DNA of 17,405 nucleotides from assembly GCA_015231715.1 (NCBI GenBank), contig JADGBB010000027.1:3039-20443 (forward strand). Direction: 5' to 3'. Origin of the DNA: Candidatus Omnitrophota bacterium. GTDB taxonomy: Bacteria > Omnitrophota > Koll11 > Tantalellales > Tantalellaceae. This document shows positions 1 through 7,631 of the stretch, one piece after another. The notes beneath the pieces are model-generated. The model was not told the DNA's origin, made no database searches, and was given only the letters and a program-made list of their open reading frames with translations. Both the position numbers and the translations under genes were made by a program. Each line of letters opens with the position of its first letter. The first letter of the stretch is position 1.

Positions 1-380
1 AATCTTTGGATAAAGCTTTACCTGAGTCTGGCAAGAATCTTGATCTTGTTTTGTTTTTTAGTGTAAGTGATGATGTTGTTATAAAAAGACTTTCCGGAAG
101 AAGAGTTTGTAAAGCATGTAATAAAATATATCATGTAGAAAATATGCCTTCTAAAATTGATGGTGTTTGTGATTCATGTCAAGGCTTGGTATATCAGAGA
201 GATGATGATATGCCTGATACCATAAAGAATAGGATTAAGATCTTTTATGATTCAACCAGTGAGCTTATAGATTTTTATCGAAATAAGGGGATATTAAAAG
301 AACTTGATGGCGGAAAAGATAAGGAAGAACTTTTTGTGGAATTAAAAAGCTTTTTCAGCGAAAAAGGCTACATGGAATGA
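1..380 (+). CDS. adk: adenylate kinase, C-terminal part (5' end outside window)
   Basis: Adenylate kinase converts ATP + AMP to 2 ADP in the cytoplasm. The reading frame is already open at base 3, and the codon at position 6 (TTG) is an internal leucine, so the true start lies upstream. What remains covers the end of the core, the LID domain and the last helices. The LID carries a zinc-type four-cysteine set (RRVCKAC, then VCDSCQG), followed by the family signature YQRDDDMPDTIKNR, whose arginines contact nucleotide. The nucleotide-binding P-loop is not in the window. The TGA stop overlaps the ATG of map (ATGA), so the two are probably translationally coupled. The adk-map-infA order is the usual one after secY. 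Identification is firm; only completeness is lacking. Confidence 0.95.
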   Translation, partial: SLDKALPESGKNLDLVLFFSVSDDVVIKRLSGRRVCKACNKIYHVENMPSKIDGVCDSCQGLVYQRDDDMPDTIKNRIKIFYDSTSELIDFYRNKGILKELDGGKDKEELFVELKSFFSEKGYME

Positions 381-1120
381 CATATGTTACAAGTCCCCTA
401 GACCTTGAAGCGATAAGGGATTCGGGAAGAGTTTTAAGAAAGATCTTTGATAAAATTGAGGGCATATTAAAGCCCGGCGTCTCGACACTTGAAATTAATG
501 ATCAAGTTGAGAGATGGATAATAGAAGAAGGTGCTGTTCCTGCTTTCAAAGGATACAGAGGTTATCCGTCAGCTATTTGTGCTTCTGTTGATGAAGTCGT
601 TGTTCACGGCATACCGTCAAAAGATAATAAACTAAAAAACGGAAATATTATCAGTATTGACATTGGTGTAAAAAAAAATAAATTTTATACCGATGCTGCT
701 AAGACTTTTGTTATTGGGAATATATCAGCTGAAACTAAAGAGTTAATTCATGTTACCAAAGATAGTCTTGAAAAAGGCATACAAAAAGCTGTAGCAGGAA
801 ACAGGATCGGTGATATTTCTGCAGCTATTGAAAAAGTAATAGCGAAGACAAGGTTTAAAGAAGTAAGGTCTTTTGTAGGTCATGGTGTTGGTGCTAGGCT
901 TCATGAAGATCCGGAAGTACCTAATTGGGGTGAGGCCGGTAAGGGTGTGTTGTTAAAGGAAGGTTTGGTGTTAGCAATAGAACCAATGGTAAATGCCGGT
1001 ACCAGAGAAGTAGTTGTACTTGATGACGGATGGACAGCAATAACAAAAGATAGAAAAGTATCGGCTCATTTTGAGCATACGATAATTGTAGGAAAGATCA
1101 ATGCGGAGGTTTTAACTTGA
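377..1120 (+). CDS. map: methionine aminopeptidase, type I
   Basis: Cytosolic dinuclear metalloprotease that removes the initiator methionine from nascent proteins. The product has 247 residues, the size of the compact type Ia enzyme with no N-terminal zinc-finger extension. All five metal ligands of the pita-bread fold are present: D95 and D106 (SIDIG and FYTDAAKT), H169 (GHGVG), E202 (AIEPM) and E233 (HFEHT). The substrate-contacting histidines H77 (VVHGIP) and H176 (LHEDP) are also kept. The ATG overlaps the adk stop by 4 nt, and the TGA stop overlaps the TTG start of infA. It therefore sits inside a tightly packed operon for translation genes, which suits its ribosome-associated role. Confidence 0.97.
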   Translation: MTYVTSPLDLEAIRDSGRVLRKIFDKIEGILKPGVSTLEINDQVERWIIEEGAVPAFKGYRGYPSAICASVDEVVVHGIPSKDNKLKNGNIISIDIGVKKNKFYTDAAKTFVIGNISAETKELIHVTKDSLEKGIQKAVAGNRIGDISAAIEKVIAKTRFKEVRSFVGHGVGARLHEDPEVPNWGEAGKGVLLKEGLVLAIEPMVNAGTREVVVLDDGWTAITKDRKVSAHFEHTIIVGKINAEVLT

Positions 1121-1338
1121 GTCCGAAAGAAGAAGCAATTGTACTAGAAGGCGAGATTTCTGAAGTTTTACCTAACGCAATGTTTAGAGTTAAATTGCCT
1201 AATGGGCATATAGTTTTGGCGCATGTTTCAGGAAAAATGCGTATGTATTTTATAAGAATAGTTCCGGGTGACAAGGTGACAGTTGAAATATCACCGTATG
1301 ACTTGTCAAGAGGTAGAATAATAAGGAGAGATAAGTAA
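1117..1338 (+). CDS. infA: translation initiation factor IF-1
   Basis: Small S1-like OB-fold protein that occupies the 30S A site during initiation. The length is 73 residues, as expected. Recognisable family blocks are [35 protein letters not shown] and [18 protein letters not shown]. The start is TTG, overlapping the TGA stop of map (TTGA). It is supported by a GGAGG at 1105-1109, 7 nt upstream, inside map. The protein begins in the normal place for the family ([12 protein letters not shown]), so no better ATG start is needed. A TTG start overlapping an upstream stop suggests re-initiation by ribosomes finishing map. rpmJ begins 1 nt after the stop. Confidence 0.95.
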   Translation: MSPKEEAIVLEGEISEVLPNAMFRVKLPNGHIVLAHVSGKMRMYFIRIVPGDKVTVEISPYDLSRGRIIRRDK

Positions 1339-1339
1339 A

Positions 1340-1453
1340 ATGAAAGTAAGAGCGAGTGTAAAAAAAATATGTTCTAAGTGTAAGATCGTTAAAAGAGAAG
1401 GCGTAGTAAGAGTTATTTGTACTGAGCCCAAACATAAACAGAAACAAGGATAA
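1340..1453 (+). CDS. rpmJ: 50S ribosomal protein L36 (zinc-binding form)
   Basis: A 37-codon gene read directly from the sequence. The product begins [14 protein letters not shown] and ends EPKHKQKQG. It has the C-x2-C-x12-C-x4-H zinc ribbon of the C+ form of L36 (C11, C14, C27, H32), a component of the 50S subunit. Normal bacterial L36 is 37-38 residues long. A Shine-Dalgarno AAGGAG lies within the last codons of infA at about 1323-1328. The gap after infA is a single base. There is no sign of the zinc-free paralogue in this window. Confidence 0.95.
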   Translation: MKVRASVKKICSKCKIVKREGVVRVICTEPKHKQKQG

Positions 1454-1457
1454 ATCA

Positions 1458-1519
1458 GTCGTAAATTGTAGAACGTTTACTGAATAATAATTAATAACGT
1501 TTGACTACAGTAATTCGAC
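1458..1519 (+). promoter_or_regulatory. imperfect hairpin leader before rpsM, candidate autoregulatory site
   Basis: The 85-nt rpmJ-rpsM gap is the largest in the early part of the operon. It folds into a long interrupted stem: GTCG 1458-1461 with CGAC 1516-1519, AATT 1464-1467 with AATT 1512-1515, GTAG 1468-1471 with CTAC 1505-1508, and AACGTT 1472-1477 with AACGTT 1496-1501, around an 18-nt AT-rich loop. The rpsM Shine-Dalgarno AAGGAG (1528-1533) follows 8 nt later. No T-run follows, so it is not an intrinsic terminator. In Gammaproteobacteria, ribosomal protein S4 represses the alpha operon through a pseudoknot at exactly this gene boundary. This hairpin is not recognisably that pseudoknot, so an analogous function is only inferred. 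Confidence 0.4.
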
Positions 1520-1538
1520 ATATAAACAAGGAGAAGAA

Positions 1539-1940
1539 ATGCCGAGGATAATAGGAGTAGATATACCAAATAAAAGATTAGAGATAGCTTTGACATATAT
1601 TTATGGCATCGGAAAAACAGCTGCTAAAAATATATTACAAGAGACGGGTATATCACCGGATAAAAGAGCCAATGATCTTACTGACCATGAAATTACAGAG
1701 ATAACAAAGGTCATGCAGGAAAAGTATCAAGTAGAAGGTGATCTTAGAAGATTGTTGGCAGCTAATCTGAAAAGGTTGATGATCGCAGGTACTTACAGAG
1801 GACTTAGACACAAAAAAAGCTTACCTGTAAGAGGCCAAAGGACAAAAACTAATGCCAGAACAAGAAAAGGACCCAAACGTACAGTTGGTGCGTTTAAAGA
1901 TAAAGCTCAAAGAGCAGCGGTTAAAGCAGCCCAGAAATAA
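1539..1940 (+). CDS. rpsM: 30S ribosomal protein S13
   Basis: S13 sits in the head of the 30S subunit and contacts the P-site tRNA and the 50S subunit. The product has 133 residues against about 115-126 usually; the excess is a basic C-terminal tail ([17 protein letters not shown]). Family signatures are visible: an N-terminal helix-two-turn-helix region ([24 protein letters not shown]), [28 protein letters not shown] and a lysine/arginine-rich end that reaches the tRNA. The ATG has an AAGGAG at 1528-1533, 5 nt upstream. It follows a structured leader and is 25 nt before rpsK. Confidence 0.97.
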   Translation: MPRIIGVDIPNKRLEIALTYIYGIGKTAAKNILQETGISPDKRANDLTDHEITEITKVMQEKYQVEGDLRRLLAANLKRLMIAGTYRGLRHKKSLPVRGQRTKTNARTRKGPKRTVGAFKDKAQRAAVKAAQK

Positions 1941-1965
1941 GAAATAAAAAATAGGAGCAAATAAA

Positions 1966-2355
1966 GTGCAGAAAAAAAAGATCAAAAAAAGAAAAAAGAT
2001 TATTACGAAAGTAAACAGTGCAGTAATGCATGTACATTCTACTTTCAATAACACTATTGTAACTGTAACCGATACAAAAGGAAAAGTGCTTACTTGGGCA
2101 TCATCCGGAACATCAGGTTTCAAAGGATCCCGCAAGAGCACCCCTTTTGCTGCATCTGTCGCGGCGAAAGAAGCTGCACAGAAAGCAAAAGTTCACGGGA
2201 TCAGTGAAGTAAAAATTAAATTAAAAGGCCCCGGTGCCGGAAAAGAAAGTGCTATAAGAAGTATAAGAAGCGAAGGTTTTAATGTCACTGGTATAGTTGA
2301 TATAACACCTACACCGCATAACGGGTGCAGACCTAAGAAGAGAAGGAGAATATAA
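1966..2355 (+). CDS. rpsK: 30S ribosomal protein S11
   Basis: S11 lies on the 30S platform, near the mRNA exit and the E site. The product has 129 residues, the normal size. Diagnostic blocks are [49 protein letters not shown] in the variant form [15 protein letters not shown], and the C-terminal [16 protein letters not shown]. The start is GTG at 1966, supported by AGGAG at 1953-1957 with 8 nt spacing. The N-terminus is strongly basic ([10 protein letters not shown]). The TAA stop is immediately followed by the ATG of rpsD with no spacer, so coupling is likely. Confidence 0.97.
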   Translation: MQKKKIKKRKKIITKVNSAVMHVHSTFNNTIVTVTDTKGKVLTWASSGTSGFKGSRKSTPFAASVAAKEAAQKAKVHGISEVKIKLKGPGAGKESAIRSIRSEGFNVTGIVDITPTPHNGCRPKKRRRI

Positions 2356-2988
2356 ATGGCAAGGTATACAGGTTCATCGTGTAGATTATGTAGGGCAGAA
2401 GGTGAAAAACTTTTTCTTAAGGGATATAGATGCAATACTGATAAGTGTGCTATAGCAAGACGTCAGTATGGTCCCGGTCAGCATGGTCCTACTGCTCGCA
2501 GAAAAAAACTTTCAAACTATGCAACTCAGATGAGAATGAAACAGAAAGTAAAAAGAATGTATGGATTGATGGAAAAACAGTTTAGAAGTTATTTTAAAGC
2601 TGCAGATAAAGCTAAGGGTATTACCGGAGAGATCTTGCTTCAGTTTTTAGAAAGAAGATTGGATAATGTTGTTTTTAGAACTAATTTTTCTGAAACCCGC
2701 GCTAAGTCCCGTCAGATAGTAAGACATAGATTTGTATCAGTTAATGGACATAAGGTTGATATTCCTTCATACCTTATAAAAGAAGGCGATGAAATTACTT
2801 TTTCAGGAACGGATAACCAGAAAAAAGCTTTTAGGGAAGTTTTCAAGTCTCTTGAAGAAAGAGACATACCCGGTTGGTTAGACGTAGACGGCGAAGCATT
2901 AGCATTGAAAATAAAAAGGTTGCCGGTAAAAGACGATATTGGTGTTCAGATTGAAGAGAACCTTATCGTAGAGTTGTATTCGAAATAA
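2356..2988 (+). CDS. rpsD: 30S ribosomal protein S4 (zinc-binding form)
   Basis: S4 is a primary 16S rRNA binding protein that nucleates assembly of the 30S body, and in several bacteria it represses its own operon. The product has 210 residues. It is the zinc-binding version, with C9-x2-C12 and C26-x4-C31 in the N-terminal arm, followed by RRQYGPGQHG. The S4 RNA-binding domain is at about residues 98-160 (ERRLDNVVFRTNFSETRAKSRQIV and HRFVSVNGHKVDIPSYLIKEGDEI). The ATG follows the rpsK stop directly and uses an AAGGAG at 2343-2348. Because S4 is encoded here, the leaders before rpsM and rpoA are candidate targets for feedback. Confidence 0.97.
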   Translation: MARYTGSSCRLCRAEGEKLFLKGYRCNTDKCAIARRQYGPGQHGPTARRKKLSNYATQMRMKQKVKRMYGLMEKQFRSYFKAADKAKGITGEILLQFLERRLDNVVFRTNFSETRAKSRQIVRHRFVSVNGHKVDIPSYLIKEGDEITFSGTDNQKKAFREVFKSLEERDIPGWLDVDGEALALKIKRLPVKDDIGVQIEENLIVELYSK

Positions 2989-2993
2989 ATTTC

Positions 2994-3056
2994 GTAGGGG
3001 CGTTTATATATTAAGTGGATTAAACTCCATTATCGCTTCTACATTTAAACGGAGGG
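2994..3056 (+). promoter_or_regulatory. foldable leader and ribosome binding site of rpoA
   Basis: The 72-nt rpsD-rpoA gap can fold two ways. In one, 2994-3002 (GTAGGGGCG) pairs with 3034-3042 (CGCTTCTAC), with two G-U pairs, enclosing a small stem AGTGGA 3014-3019 / TCCATT 3026-3031 with the loop TTAAAC. In the alternative, CGTTTA 3001-3006 pairs with TAAACG 3046-3051, reaching the first base of the Shine-Dalgarno GGAGGG (3051-3056). Mutually exclusive folds next to a strong ribosome binding site suggest possible translational control of rpoA. This rests on visual pairing only; no energy was computed. Confidence 0.35.
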
Positions 3057-3060
3057 AAGA

Positions 3061-4035
3061 ATGACGACGAAAATTAAAGGATTTGAGCTGCCAAAAAAAA
3101 TAATGTTTGATGAGCAAACCTATTCTGCAACATTTGGTAAAATAGAAGCTGAGCCTTTTGAAAAAGGATATGGAATTACTATATGTAACTCGTTAAGAAG
3201 AATTTTGCTTTCCTCAATAGAAGGAACTGCCGTAACAAAGATAAAGATTGACGGTGTTTCGCATGAATTTGATGCAATACCGGGCGTATACGAAGATGTG
3301 CCGCAGATAATAATGAATATTAAAGGTTTGGTTTTGAGATCATATTTTAAGGAACCTAAACCGATATTTATTTCAATGAATAAGAAAGGTGTTATTACTG
3401 CTAAAGACATCAAAACTGATGAAACTGTTGAAATAATCAATCCTGATCATCATATTGCGACATTAACTGAAGATGTTAAATTCGAAATGGAAATGACTGT
3501 CGAAAGAGGAAGAGGATTTGTCCCGGCAGAAAGAAATAAAAAAGGCGACTCGCCGTTAGAAACAATTTTTATTGATTCAATGTTCTCACCCGTACAAAGA
3601 GTTAATATTTCGGTTGTTGATACGCGTGTCGGTCATATAACAGACTATGACAAGCTAGTTATGGAGATCTTTACGAACGGCAGTATGGAGCCAAAAGACG
3701 CTATAAGATATGCGGCTAATGTTCTTCAAAGGCATCTAGAGGTTTTTATGACTATCGGTAAAGATTGGGAATTTATGGATGAGCCGGATGATTCTGGTAC
3801 AGGAGCAAGTGAACTGGTCAATAAATTGTCTGAGCCTATTTCCAATTTAGAGCTTTCGGTTAGAAGCGCTAATTGTTTGACAGAGGCTAATATTAGGACT
3901 ATAGGAGACTTAGTAAGCATAAAAGAAACAGATATGCTTAAGTATAAAAATTTCGGCAAAAAATCTTTAACAGAAATAAATAAGATTTTAGCGGAAAGAG
4001 GTCTTCATCTGGGTATGGAAGTTAATGATAATTAA
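3061..4035 (+). CDS. rpoA: DNA-directed RNA polymerase alpha subunit
   Basis: The alpha subunit dimerises to scaffold assembly of RNA polymerase and contacts UP elements and activators. The product has 324 residues, full length. The N-terminal dimerisation domain (about 1-235) shows TICNSLRRILLSSIEG (39-54) and RGFVPAERNK (151-160). A short acidic linker around 238-250 follows. The C-terminal domain (about 255-320) keeps the DNA-contacting residues: VRSANCL with R268, the counterpart of E. coli R265, and N271, then the helix-hairpin-helix NFGKKSLTEI. The ATG is preceded by a strong GGAGGG 4 nt upstream. rplQ follows 30 nt later, the standard order. Confidence 0.98.
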   Translation: MTTKIKGFELPKKIMFDEQTYSATFGKIEAEPFEKGYGITICNSLRRILLSSIEGTAVTKIKIDGVSHEFDAIPGVYEDVPQIIMNIKGLVLRSYFKEPKPIFISMNKKGVITAKDIKTDETVEIINPDHHIATLTEDVKFEMEMTVERGRGFVPAERNKKGDSPLETIFIDSMFSPVQRVNISVVDTRVGHITDYDKLVMEIFTNGSMEPKDAIRYAANVLQRHLEVFMTIGKDWEFMDEPDDSGTGASELVNKLSEPISNLELSVRSANCLTEANIRTIGDLVSIKETDMLKYKNFGKKSLTEINKILAERGLHLGMEVNDN

Positions 4036-4065
4036 AAATAAGAACGTAATAAGAGGTATATAACT

Positions 4066-4686
4066 ATGAGACATCAGAACAGAAGAAGTAAACTAAACCG
4101 TAGCTCAGCCCATCGTAAATCAATGTTTATGAATATGGCGAACAGTCTTTTAAAGCATCAAAGGATTGAAACTACTAAAGCAAAAGCGAAAGGTTTAAAA
4201 AATTACATAGAACCAATAATCAATACAGCTAAAAATAATCCCGATTCTATTGCGGCTATGAGACGTGTTAATAGTAAGCTATGCAATAAAGATATAGTTA
4301 AGCTATTATTTAAGGAAATCGCGCCTTTATATGCGGGGATCAATGGCGGGTATACTAGAATTATTCATGCCGGAGTCAGGAAAGGCGATGCAGCTGATTT
4401 AGTTATTATGGAACTTACCAAAAAAACTAAAACTGATGCTGAACTCTTAAAAATAGTTGTTGTTGAAGAGAAAAAGCCTAAAAAGAAAAAGAAAGTTTCA
4501 GCCTCAACTTCAAAAGATAAAGATGCAGTTGTTGAAGTATCAGCTGACGAAGTTAAAGAGGTAAAAGAGGTAAAAGAAGCAAAGAAAGCTAAAGTTGAGA
4601 AGAAGAAGCCAGCACAAAAAGATACGAAGCTGCCTAAACAACAAGGTTTTTTAAAGAGGTTCAGAAGGCAAGCAGGCGATAAATAA
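4066..4686 (+). CDS. rplQ: 50S ribosomal protein L17 with long lysine-rich C-terminal tail
   Basis: L17 sits by the polypeptide exit tunnel of the 50S subunit. Residues 1-117 are the complete conventional protein: MRHQNRRSKLNRSSAHRKSM, then HQRIETTKAKAKGLKNYIEP, then GGYTRIIHAGVRKGDAADLVIMEL. The family normally ends near here (about 116-130 residues), but this gene continues to 206. The added 89 residues are low-complexity Lys/Glu/Ala/Val with a KEVKEVKEAKKAK stretch, and they end in a basic aromatic motif (QQGFLKRFRRQAGDK). The tail is in frame, without a frameshift, and stops just before the operon terminator. A weak Shine-Dalgarno (AAGAGG, 4051-4056) lies 9 nt before the ATG. The tail's function is unknown. 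Confidence 0.95.
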   Translation: MRHQNRRSKLNRSSAHRKSMFMNMANSLLKHQRIETTKAKAKGLKNYIEPIINTAKNNPDSIAAMRRVNSKLCNKDIVKLLFKEIAPLYAGINGGYTRIIHAGVRKGDAADLVIMELTKKTKTDAELLKIVVVEEKKPKKKKKVSASTSKDKDAVVEVSADEVKEVKEVKEAKKAKVEKKKPAQKDTKLPKQQGFLKRFRRQAGDK

Positions 4687-4710
4687 ATAGAAATGTTTAT
4701 AAAAAAAATA

Positions 4711-4752
4711 AAAATATCCGAAATCATTATTGTGGTTTCGGATATTTTTTTT
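4711..4752 (+). terminator. intrinsic terminator of the ribosomal protein operon
   Basis: A 13-bp perfect stem (4711-4723 with 4736-4748, core ATATCCGAAA / TTTCGGATAT) closes a 12-nt loop and runs into a T-tract to 4752. It lies 24 nt after the rplQ stop and cleanly separates the ribosomal operon from mutS. The A-rich left flank means it could also work, less efficiently, on the other strand. Confidence 0.92.
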
Positions 4753-4810
4753 AGGCATACTAGTGCTCATTCCCTATATGCCTTCAGGTAAATTTTAAAC
4801 AAGAGGACTA

Positions 4811-7438
4811 ATGTCAAACGAACTCACACCGATGATGATCCAGTATATGAGCATCAAGGAAGCGAATAAAGATTCCATTCTTTTTTTTCGTTTGGGTGAT
4901 TTTTATGAAATGTTCTTTGATGATGCCTTAGAAGCCAGCCGAATACTTCATATTACTTTAACTTCACGCGGTAAGACAGAAGACAAAAAAATACCGATGT
5001 GCGGCGTACCGTATCATGCTGCCGATAATTATATAGCCAGGCTTGTTAAGTCAGGACGTAAAGTCGCAATATGCGAACAGGTTGAAGATGTTTCTCCTGA
5101 AAAGAAAATAGTTAAAAGAGAAGTAGTAAGAATTATTACTCCCGGCACTTTTATTGCCGACAATATACTGGAAAGTTCGGTTAATCAATATCTTGCCTCG
5201 ATATCTTTTGACGGCGATTGTTATGCTTTAGCATATACTGATATATCTACCGGTGAATTTAAAGTAACCTCTGTTAACGATAAAGAAAAACTTGCCTCAG
5301 AGATATACAAAATTGCTCCATCTGAATGTATCGTTCCGGAAAGTTTTGTAAAAACACCGGAATACAAAAACATTAAAGAGCTTGAAGTCGGAGTAATAAC
5401 CCGTTTAGATGATTGGTTCTTTGATAAAAGTTACGCAGAAAAAAATCTGAAAGAACATTTCAAGGTAAAAGATCTTGCAGGTTACGGCATTAATGAGCAG
5501 GATAATGTTATTGGTGCAGCAGGCGCGCTAATTAAATATTTGAGAGATACTCAGAAAAACGACCTTACTAATATAACTTCGATTTCTTATTATAAACTTG
5601 AAAATCATATGACGCTTGACTGGAACTCTCATCGTAATTTGGAGCTTGTACACAGCATGGAAGATTTTTCACGAAAGGGCACTTTGCTTGAAGTAATGGA
5701 CAGAACAAAAACACCAATGGGCAAAAGGCTTTTAAGAAAATGGATACTTAATCCGCTTGTTGAAGTAGAAGCTATTCACTTAAGACTTAATACAGTTGAA
5801 TATTTCAATGACAATACTTCTTTAAGGAAAACCATTAGGGAATATTTAGATGATATATATGATGTTGATAGATTATCTAATAAAGTATGCATAGGATCAA
5901 GTAATGCCAGAGACGTCAGAGCTTTATGGGCTAGTTTGAAAAGCATAGAAAGTCTCAAAAAAAATATTCCCGAAAAATTACCTGAAAAATTATCGGACAT
6001 AAAAAATAAAATAGGTGATTTTGATGATGTCATTAATATGATAGATAAATGTCTTATTGAAGAGCCGCCGCTTATGATAAAAGACGGAGGCATAATAAAA
6101 GACGGTTATGATAAGGAATTAGATGAACTGCGGAAAATAGCAAAAGGCGGGAAGGACTGGTTATTAGAGTTGCAGAAAAAAGAAATAGAAAGAACAGGAA
6201 TCAATTCTTTAAAAGTAGGATATAACAGAGTTTTTGGATATTATATTGAAGTCACTAAAACAAATATGAATCTTGTTCCGGATAACTATATACGCAAACA
6301 AACACTTACAAGCGGAGAACGATTCATTACAGAGGAATTAAAAGAGTATGAATCAAAAATTATTGGCGCACTAGATAATATTAAAAAGATCGAATATGAT
6401 CTTTTTAATGAGTTAAGATCAAATTTATCCGCTTACACAGAAAACATAAAAAAGACGGCTGACCTCATATCAGAACTCGATGTAATATTATCTTTCGCAG
6501 AAACAGCTTCGATTCTTTCATATGTTAAACCGGATGTTAATAACGGTAGCGAAATAGTCATTAAGGACGGAAGGCATCCTGTTTTGGAAACATTATTAAA
6601 AAATAAAGAATTCGTACCTAATGATCTGGATATGAATCCCGAAGAAAGCCGGATGTTCATAATAACAGGCTCAAATATGGCCGGAAAGTCGACTTACATA
6701 AGACAAGCGGCACTTATAACAATAATGGCTCAGATGGGCAGTTTTGTGCCTGCCGGCTATGCTAGTATAGGGATTGTTGACAGGATATTCACTAGGGTAG
6801 GAGCGTCAGACAGATTATACCGTGGGATGAGCACTTTTATGGTTGAAATGCTGGAAACGGCAAATATACTTAATAATGCCACACAAAGAAGTTTGATCAT
6901 TCTTGACGAAATTGGCAGAGGGACAAGTACCTATGACGGAGTTTCCATAGCTTGGTCTGTTGTTGAATATCTGTATGAACACTTTCAAGGAGCAAAAACA
7001 TTATTTGCAACACATTTTCATGAAATAACGGAATTAGCTGATTCAATGCCGGGTATAAAAAACTTCAATATGGCGATAAGGGAGTGGAAAGACGAAATTA
7101 TATTTTTATATAAAGTGGCACCAGGAAGCTGTGACGAAAGTTTCGGAGTCCATGTAGCAAAACTTGCCGGTATGCCGAAAGAAGTTGTTTCAAGAGCCAG
7201 AAATATTTTGAGTAATTTGCAGAAAGAATCAATACGAGGTAGAATAAAACATAAATTTGAACCGGATAGTTTATCTAAAGTTGAAAGTAAAAAAACAGAA
7301 AAACAACTGGACCTCTTCAGTATCGACAGTGAGTTATACGATATAATTGACAAAATAAAAAATATAGACATAAACAACTTAACACCAATTCAGGCATTGG
7401 AAAAACTGTTAGAACTAAAAGAACAAACAAAAGATTAA
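4811..7438 (+). CDS. mutS: DNA mismatch repair protein MutS
   Basis: MutS recognises base mismatches and small loops and uses ATP to recruit MutL. The product has 875 residues, full length. The mismatch-reading Phe-x-Glu motif is F31-Y32-E33 (GDFYEMF). The connector, lever and clamp domains follow. The ATPase has Walker A at 620-628 (GSNMAGKST), Walker B with D699-E700 (LIILDEIGRGTSTYDG), and ATHFHE. The tail carries a consensus beta-clamp binding motif, QLDLF at 832-836, then the usual C-terminal helical segment (NNLTPIQALEKLLELK). The ATG has AAGAGGA at 4801-4807. In the 58 nt between the operon terminator and this gene I see no convincing promoter, only a 7-bp inverted repeat (AGGCATA 4753-4759 / TATGCCT 4777-4783). 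mutL follows after a 193-nt repeat-bearing gap. Confidence 0.98.
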   Translation: MSNELTPMMIQYMSIKEANKDSILFFRLGDFYEMFFDDALEASRILHITLTSRGKTEDKKIPMCGVPYHAADNYIARLVKSGRKVAICEQVEDVSPEKKIVKREVVRIITPGTFIADNILESSVNQYLASISFDGDCYALAYTDISTGEFKVTSVNDKEKLASEIYKIAPSECIVPESFVKTPEYKNIKELEVGVITRLDDWFFDKSYAEKNLKEHFKVKDLAGYGINEQDNVIGAAGALIKYLRDTQKNDLTNITSISYYKLENHMTLDWNSHRNLELVHSMEDFSRKGTLLEVMDRTKTPMGKRLLRKWILNPLVEVEAIHLRLNTVEYFNDNTSLRKTIREYLDDIYDVDRLSNKVCIGSSNARDVRALWASLKSIESLKKNIPEKLPEKLSDIKNKIGDFDDVINMIDKCLIEEPPLMIKDGGIIKDGYDKELDELRKIAKGGKDWLLELQKKEIERTGINSLKVGYNRVFGYYIEVTKTNMNLVPDNYIRKQTLTSGERFITEELKEYESKIIGALDNIKKIEYDLFNELRSNLSAYTENIKKTADLISELDVILSFAETASILSYVKPDVNNGSEIVIKDGRHPVLETLLKNKEFVPNDLDMNPEESRMFIITGSNMAGKSTYIRQAALITIMAQMGSFVPAGYASIGIVDRIFTRVGASDRLYRGMSTFMVEMLETANILNNATQRSLIILDEIGRGTSTYDGVSIAWSVVEYLYEHFQGAKTLFATHFHEITELADSMPGIKNFNMAIREWKDEIIFLYKVAPGSCDESFGVHVAKLAGMPKEVVSRARNILSNLQKESIRGRIKHKFEPDSLSKVESKKTEKQLDLFSIDSELYDIIDKIKNIDINNLTPIQALEKLLELKEQTKD

Positions 7439-7443
7439 ACGAT

Positions 7444-7452
7444 TAAGGAGGG
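7444..7452 (+). promoter_or_regulatory. stranded Shine-Dalgarno, probably the original one of mutL
   Basis: TAAGGAGGG, the best ribosome binding sequence in the whole mutS-mutL gap, lies 5 nt after the mutS stop. No protein-coding start follows at useful distance: the only near candidate, TTG at 7462, opens a short frame that soon stops. The real mutL start is 179 nt further on and has no Shine-Dalgarno of its own. Inference: this was the mutL site before the intervening palindromic DNA arrived. Confidence 0.5.
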
Positions 7453-7491
7453 TTCTGATTTTGATCCTAAATAGGTTCCAAAATCAATCCC

Positions 7492-7614
7492 ACACCTGTC
7501 CCAAAGGCGCAATATATTTAGTTGGGAATAAAGAATGAAAGGGAGTAAAAATAAAAATTTGGGGACAGGTGTTAACTCGTATTATTAGCTGATAGAAAAC
7601 ACCTGTCCCCAAAC
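7492..7614 (+). repeat. REP-like palindromic element in the mutS-mutL gap
   Basis: A 16-bp perfect inverted repeat, 7558-7573 (TTTGGGGACAGGTGTT) with 7598-7613 (its exact complement), encloses a 24-nt loop. A third, slightly decayed copy of the same word (ACACCTGTCCC then AAA) lies at 7492-7505 in the same orientation as the right arm. A further 7-bp hairpin (7457-7463 / 7479-7485) precedes it. Short palindromes with a GGGGACAGG-type core resemble REP/BIME elements mobilised by REP-associated tyrosine transposases. The assignment is by resemblance; the genome-wide copy number is unknown. No promoter of note is visible inside. Confidence 0.6.
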
Positions 7615-7631
7615 TTTTATTACTATTTTTT

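Noticed and set aside
1501..1526. Promoter before rpsM (TTGACT ... TATAAA)
   Set aside because: The boxes are good but the spacer is only 14 nt, outside the normal 16-18 range, and the -35 overlaps the hairpin stem.
7462..7536. Short TTG-started leader peptide after the TAAGGAGGG near mutS
   Set aside because: About 25 codons of unremarkable sequence ending in the repeat; a displaced mutL ribosome binding site explains the signal better.
7559..7585. Promoter inside the REP-like loop (TTGGGG ... TATTAT)
   Set aside because: The -35 matches only 3 of 6 with a 15-nt spacer; not convincing.
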